Shown piece after piece: positions 4,360 through 7,063 of a DNA stretch of 7,063 bases (positions within the stretch are counted from its first letter, which is position 1; each line of letters opens with the position of its first letter). This DNA comes from an uncultured Clostridia bacterium (GTDB taxonomy: Bacteria; Bacillota; Clostridia; Christensenellales; CAG-138): NCBI GenBank assembly GCA_946183765.1, contig CAMHDC010000066.1, positions 1 through 7,063 of the forward strand. The letters run 5' to 3'. Position numbers and translations under genes: made by a program. The notes beneath the pieces were generated by a model. It saw only the letters and a program-made list of their open reading frames with translations. It was not told the origin of the DNA and searched no databases.

Positions 4360-6549
4360 TCACAGCTCCTGCAGCCGGACGGACAGGGAGGTAAATCGAC
4401 GGCGGGACTGGACCGTGCGGACCATGCGCGCCACGGTGTCCCGATGGCCGAGACAATAGACAAGGCCCTTAGCCCTAGTGACGGCGGTATATAACAGATT
4501 CCGGTTCAGCAGCATGCCGGGGCCGCCGGCAAGGGGCAGCAGTACCGTGGGGAATTCGCTGCCCTGGCTCTTGTGGATGCTGATGCAGTAGGCCAGGTCC
4601 AGCTCGTCGCTTTGCGTGAAGGTATATTCAGCCAGCCGCCCGTCGTCGAAGAGCACATGCATGATACGATTGGCCGTATCCAGCCGATAGAGGGTCCCTA
4701 AATCGCCGTTGAAGACGCCGGCACCTTCCTGCATGAGGCCGCTGTCGTCTTGCCGAAACCAAGATATCTTATAATCGTTTTTGATCTGCATGATCTTGTC
4801 GCCTTGACGGAACAGGGTTTCGCCGAAGGTGTGTTCCGGTTTATCCGGGGCGGCGGGGTTCATGGCGGCCTGGAGCACCCGGTTCAGGTTCTCCACGCCC
4901 AATATGCCCTTTTTCATGGGGGATAGGACCTGCACGTCCATGAGAGGTTCCGAGGTTCCCAATCGGGCGCACTCCCGCTGACAAAGCTCCTTGACCCGGT
5001 TCAATATGCGCTCGGGGGGCAGGATCTCCTCATAGATAAAGTCGGATTCCTCACTGCTCAGGATGGGCATCTGACCCTGATTGATCCGGTGAGCGTTGGT
5101 GATGATGCGGCTTTGTGCTGCTTGCCGGAAGATTTCCGTGAGCCGGATGACAGGGAGCCGACCGCTGTCCATGCAGTCTCGAAGCACGTCCCCGCAGCCT
5201 ACGGGCGGCAGTTGATCCGCGTCGCCCACCAGCAGGAGCCGGGTACCCCGGGGCAAGGCGTTCAAAAGAGCGTGCATCAGCGGTACGTCCACCATGCTCA
5301 TCTCATCCACAATGATAAGATCATAGACCAAAGGATTGTCCTTGTTGCGGACGAAGCCACCCTGAGGATTGTATTCAAGGAGCCGATGGATGGTCTTGGC
5401 GTCCGATCCTGTGGCCTCGGTCATACGCTTCGCTGCCCGACCGGTAGGAGCGGCCAGGGCGAAGGTCATGCCCATGCCGGAAAAGGCGTGGGTGATGCAG
5501 CGAATGATGGTGGTCTTGCCGGTGCCCGGCCCGCCGGTGATGATCATGACGCCTGCGTCCAAAGCTTGGGTCACCGCTGTGCGCTGGCTTTCTGACAGGG
5601 TCAGCCCCAGCTCCCGTTCATATTGCGCCACGTCCCAGAAAGGGTTCGCCATAGGCGGCTCCGAGAGCTGAATGAGCTTCTGCGCGATGCCGGACTCCAT
5701 GCGGGCAATGTAGGGGAGGAAGATGCCCCGCTGCTCGCCCACGAACTGCTCTATCAGGGAGCCTTCCGCAATCATGGCGTCCACAGCGTCTGTCAGCAGC
5801 TCCTGGTCCACACCGAGAAGACCGCAGGCTTTGATGATCAGTTTCTCCTGAGGCAGATAGGTATGGCCGAATTCCGTGCGGGCGTCCTGCAAAGCGTATT
5901 TGATGCCTGCAAACAGGCGTGCGGCGGAGTTGGTCTCGAAACCGGCCACCCGCTGGGCGATGGCGTCGGCGGTCATAAAGCCGATGCCGTCGATATCGTC
6001 AATAAGCTGATAGGGATTCTCCTGTACTTTGGCGAGGGCAAGGTCTCCGTAGGTCTTATACATGCGGTAGGCCTGGTTCACGGTGATACCATAGGGGGCA
6101 AGGGCCATGAGAATGTCCCGCATGGAACGGTTTTCGTTGAAGGAACCGACGATCATCTCCAGCTTTTTGCGGCCGATGCCGGATATCTCCAGCAGACGCT
6201 CCGGCTGCTTCTCCATGATCTGAAGGGTATCCATGCCGAAGCGGTTCACGATAAGCCGGGCCATGGCGGGGCCGATCCCTTTGACGGTACCGCCCGCAAG
6301 ATAGTTTTCAATGGCCGATTGCGTGGAGGGCGCCAGCGTCTCCACACGGGTTACCAGAAACTGCTGACCGTATTTCGGATGAAACTTGACGGATCCCTCT
6401 GCCCGCAGCTGTTCACCGGGGGAGGCAAGGGGCATCGTGCCGCAGAGGGTTGTGAAACCCTCCTCGGAATCCGTACGCAGGGAGAGGACTGTGTATCCGT
6501 TCTCCGCGTTTCGGAATATGATCCTGTCGACAATGCCCGTGATTTCCAT
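4360..6549 (-). CDS. recD2: RecD2 5'-3' DNA helicase (RecD-like, without RecBC)
   Basis: Protein of 729 residues, the usual RecD2 length. An N-terminal OB-like region (1-70, from MEITGIVDRIIF) is followed by helix-hairpin-helix segments (GIGPAMARLIV 91-101, ISGIGRKKLEMI 122-133, IDGIGFMTADAIA 186-198), then the superfamily 1B motor: ITGGPGTGKTT (337-347, Walker A), AAPTGRAAKRM (366-376), LIIVDEMSMVD (411-421, Walker B), GDADQLPPVG (442-451), TEIFRQA (471-477), and the C-terminal ISIHKSQGSEFP (656-667) and LLYTAVTRAKGL (685-696). The long N-terminal domain marks RecD2 rather than the RecBCD subunit. RecD2 acts in repair and replication-fork maintenance. All motor motifs are intact. The ATG at 6549 follows the upstream stop by 1 nt, with GGAG inside the end of that gene, so translation is probably coupled. 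No promoter is visible inside the run, so it depends on one beyond the right edge. Confidence 0.97.
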   Translation of the reverse strand: MEITGIVDRIIFRNAENGYTVLSLRTDSEEGFTTLCGTMPLASPGEQLRAEGSVKFHPKYGQQFLVTRVETLAPSTQSAIENYLAGGTVKGIGPAMARLIVNRFGMDTLQIMEKQPERLLEISGIGRKKLEMIVGSFNENRSMRDILMALAPYGITVNQAYRMYKTYGDLALAKVQENPYQLIDDIDGIGFMTADAIAQRVAGFETNSAARLFAGIKYALQDARTEFGHTYLPQEKLIIKACGLLGVDQELLTDAVDAMIAEGSLIEQFVGEQRGIFLPYIARMESGIAQKLIQLSEPPMANPFWDVAQYERELGLTLSESQRTAVTQALDAGVMIITGGPGTGKTTIIRCITHAFSGMGMTFALAAPTGRAAKRMTEATGSDAKTIHRLLEYNPQGGFVRNKDNPLVYDLIIVDEMSMVDVPLMHALLNALPRGTRLLLVGDADQLPPVGCGDVLRDCMDSGRLPVIRLTEIFRQAAQSRIITNAHRINQGQMPILSSEESDFIYEEILPPERILNRVKELCQRECARLGTSEPLMDVQVLSPMKKGILGVENLNRVLQAAMNPAAPDKPEHTFGETLFRQGDKIMQIKNDYKISWFRQDDSGLMQEGAGVFNGDLGTLYRLDTANRIMHVLFDDGRLAEYTFTQSDELDLAYCISIHKSQGSEFPTVLLPLAGGPGMLLNRNLLYTAVTRAKGLVYCLGHRDTVARMVRTVQSRRRFTSLSVRLQEL

Positions 6550-6550
6550 A

Positions 6551-7063
6551 TCACTCCAAAAGCTGGATCAAAGTCCCGGCCAGAGAGGAGGCCAAATAGC
6601 AAATGGCCAGAATGGCGGCATAGGTCTTCACGCCCCGCTTGCCCCGCAAAAGCGCGAGTATGCCCAGACCCGCTGCCGAGGAAAGCCCTGCCACCACTGC
6701 GCCGAAGCTGATGAGATCGGACAGGTACAGCTCCACCAGCACCACAGACACGGCGCAGTTGGGTATGAACCCGAACAGGGCGGCCAGGAAGGGCTGAAAA
6801 AAGCCGTTGAGCAGGAACCTCTGGATGCTCTCCTTAGGGACCCGCTCCATGATGAAGGTCAGCAGGATGGAAACGACGAACAGGGCTGCCCAGACCTCCA
6901 GCGTGCGCTTGAAGGCCTCCCAAAGAAGCTCTCCGATGGAACTCTCCCGGATGTGGCATTCGTGCTCGATGTTCTTTTTAGCGAAGCTCTCATGCTGCTT
7001 TTCCCGTTTCCATAGGGTGTCCACGGCGTACCCGACGATGATGGCCAGGACCACCTTAACCAG
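6551..7063 (-). CDS. Putative heavy-metal exporter-like membrane protein, C-terminal part (runs off the right edge)
   Basis: The last 170 residues are visible and the frame remains open to the edge; the GTG at 7054 is internal, not a start. Counting from the edge, a first hydrophobic segment (LVKVVLAIIVGYAVD) is followed by a charged loop with H24 and a HECH cluster (34-37), then membrane segments at about 53-71, 90-112, 117-140 and 145-168. GFIPNCAVSVVLVELYLS (98-115) and the following small-residue helix resemble the putative 10TM heavy-metal/arsenic efflux proteins (ArsP_2/DUF2899, also labelled putative manganese transporters), where a GLIPGC-type motif repeats in the two halves. The substrate is not established for the family; the His/Cys loop suggests metal binding. 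It overlaps the recD2 ribosome binding site, so it is the upstream partner in this operon. Family call from motif memory; moderate certainty. Confidence 0.65.
   Translation of the reverse strand: MVKVVLAIIVGYAVDTLWKREKQHESFAKKNIEHECHIRESSIGELLWEAFKRTLEVWAALFVVSILLTFIMERVPKESIQRFLLNGFFQPFLAALFGFIPNCAVSVVLVELYLSDLISFGAVVAGLSSAAGLGILALLRGKRGVKTYAAILAICYLASSLAGTLIQLLE

Noticed and set aside
4356..4463. 36-codon extension of comF into recD2
   Set aside because: The extension has no conserved sequence and overlaps the intact recD2 C-terminus; the ATG at 4355 is correctly placed for ComF.
5623..6711. 362-codon plus-strand open frame opposite recD2
   Set aside because: It covers the recD2 coding region and the end of the transporter gene, contains no family motif, and has no promoter or ribosome binding site.
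7052..7054. GTG as start of the membrane protein
   Set aside because: The frame is open through the window edge and the family is much longer, so this is an internal valine codon.

Overview
The window looks like chromosomal DNA of a spore-forming member of the Clostridia (Bacillota). The coding sequence is fairly GC-rich, ribosome binding sites are strong AGGAG or GGAG types, vegetative promoters are near consensus, and a SpoIIID-type sporulation regulator is present. The recD2-comF pair and the 10TM heavy-metal exporter relative also fit this group. No mobile element, tRNA, rRNA or CRISPR array was seen. This is core-genome-like DNA, not an accessory island.

Layout from left to right. Positions 1-122 (minus) hold the first 40 codons of cysS. 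A 179-bp divergent region follows, with two back-to-back sigma-A-type promoters, one of them a perfect consensus for cysS. Downstream of the rightward promoter is an 18-bp perfect palindrome, then a gene for a secreted, membrane-anchored single-cohesin-domain protein (302-1243, plus). A bidirectional terminator separates it from a convergent metallo-beta-lactamase-fold lipoprotein related to the ComEC hydrolase domain (1301-2110, minus). A second divergent promoter region (2111-2258) drives a small acidic protein of unknown function and glutamate racemase murI (2592-3392, plus), followed by spoIIID. Tail to tail with spoIIID, only 2 bp away, is a leftward three-gene run: a partial heavy-metal-exporter-like membrane protein (from 7063), recD2 (6549-4360) and comF (4355-3717). 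Its genes are spaced 1 and 4 nt apart.

Functionally the window mixes housekeeping (Cys-tRNA charging, D-glutamate for peptidoglycan, RecD2 helicase), DNA-uptake-like functions (ComF; a ComEC-like hydrolase domain as a stand-alone lipoprotein) and sporulation control.

The observation most worth checking is at spoIIID. A sigma-E-like promoter and a good ribosome binding site both point to an ATG at 3455, but that ATG is one base out of frame with the SpoIIID body. The register would be restored by one extra A in a five-A run (3473-3477), or by a -1 ribosomal shift, and either gives an N-terminus of the family's usual length. This is a sequencing error, a real mutation or a recoding event. No clearly new multi-gene system was found.
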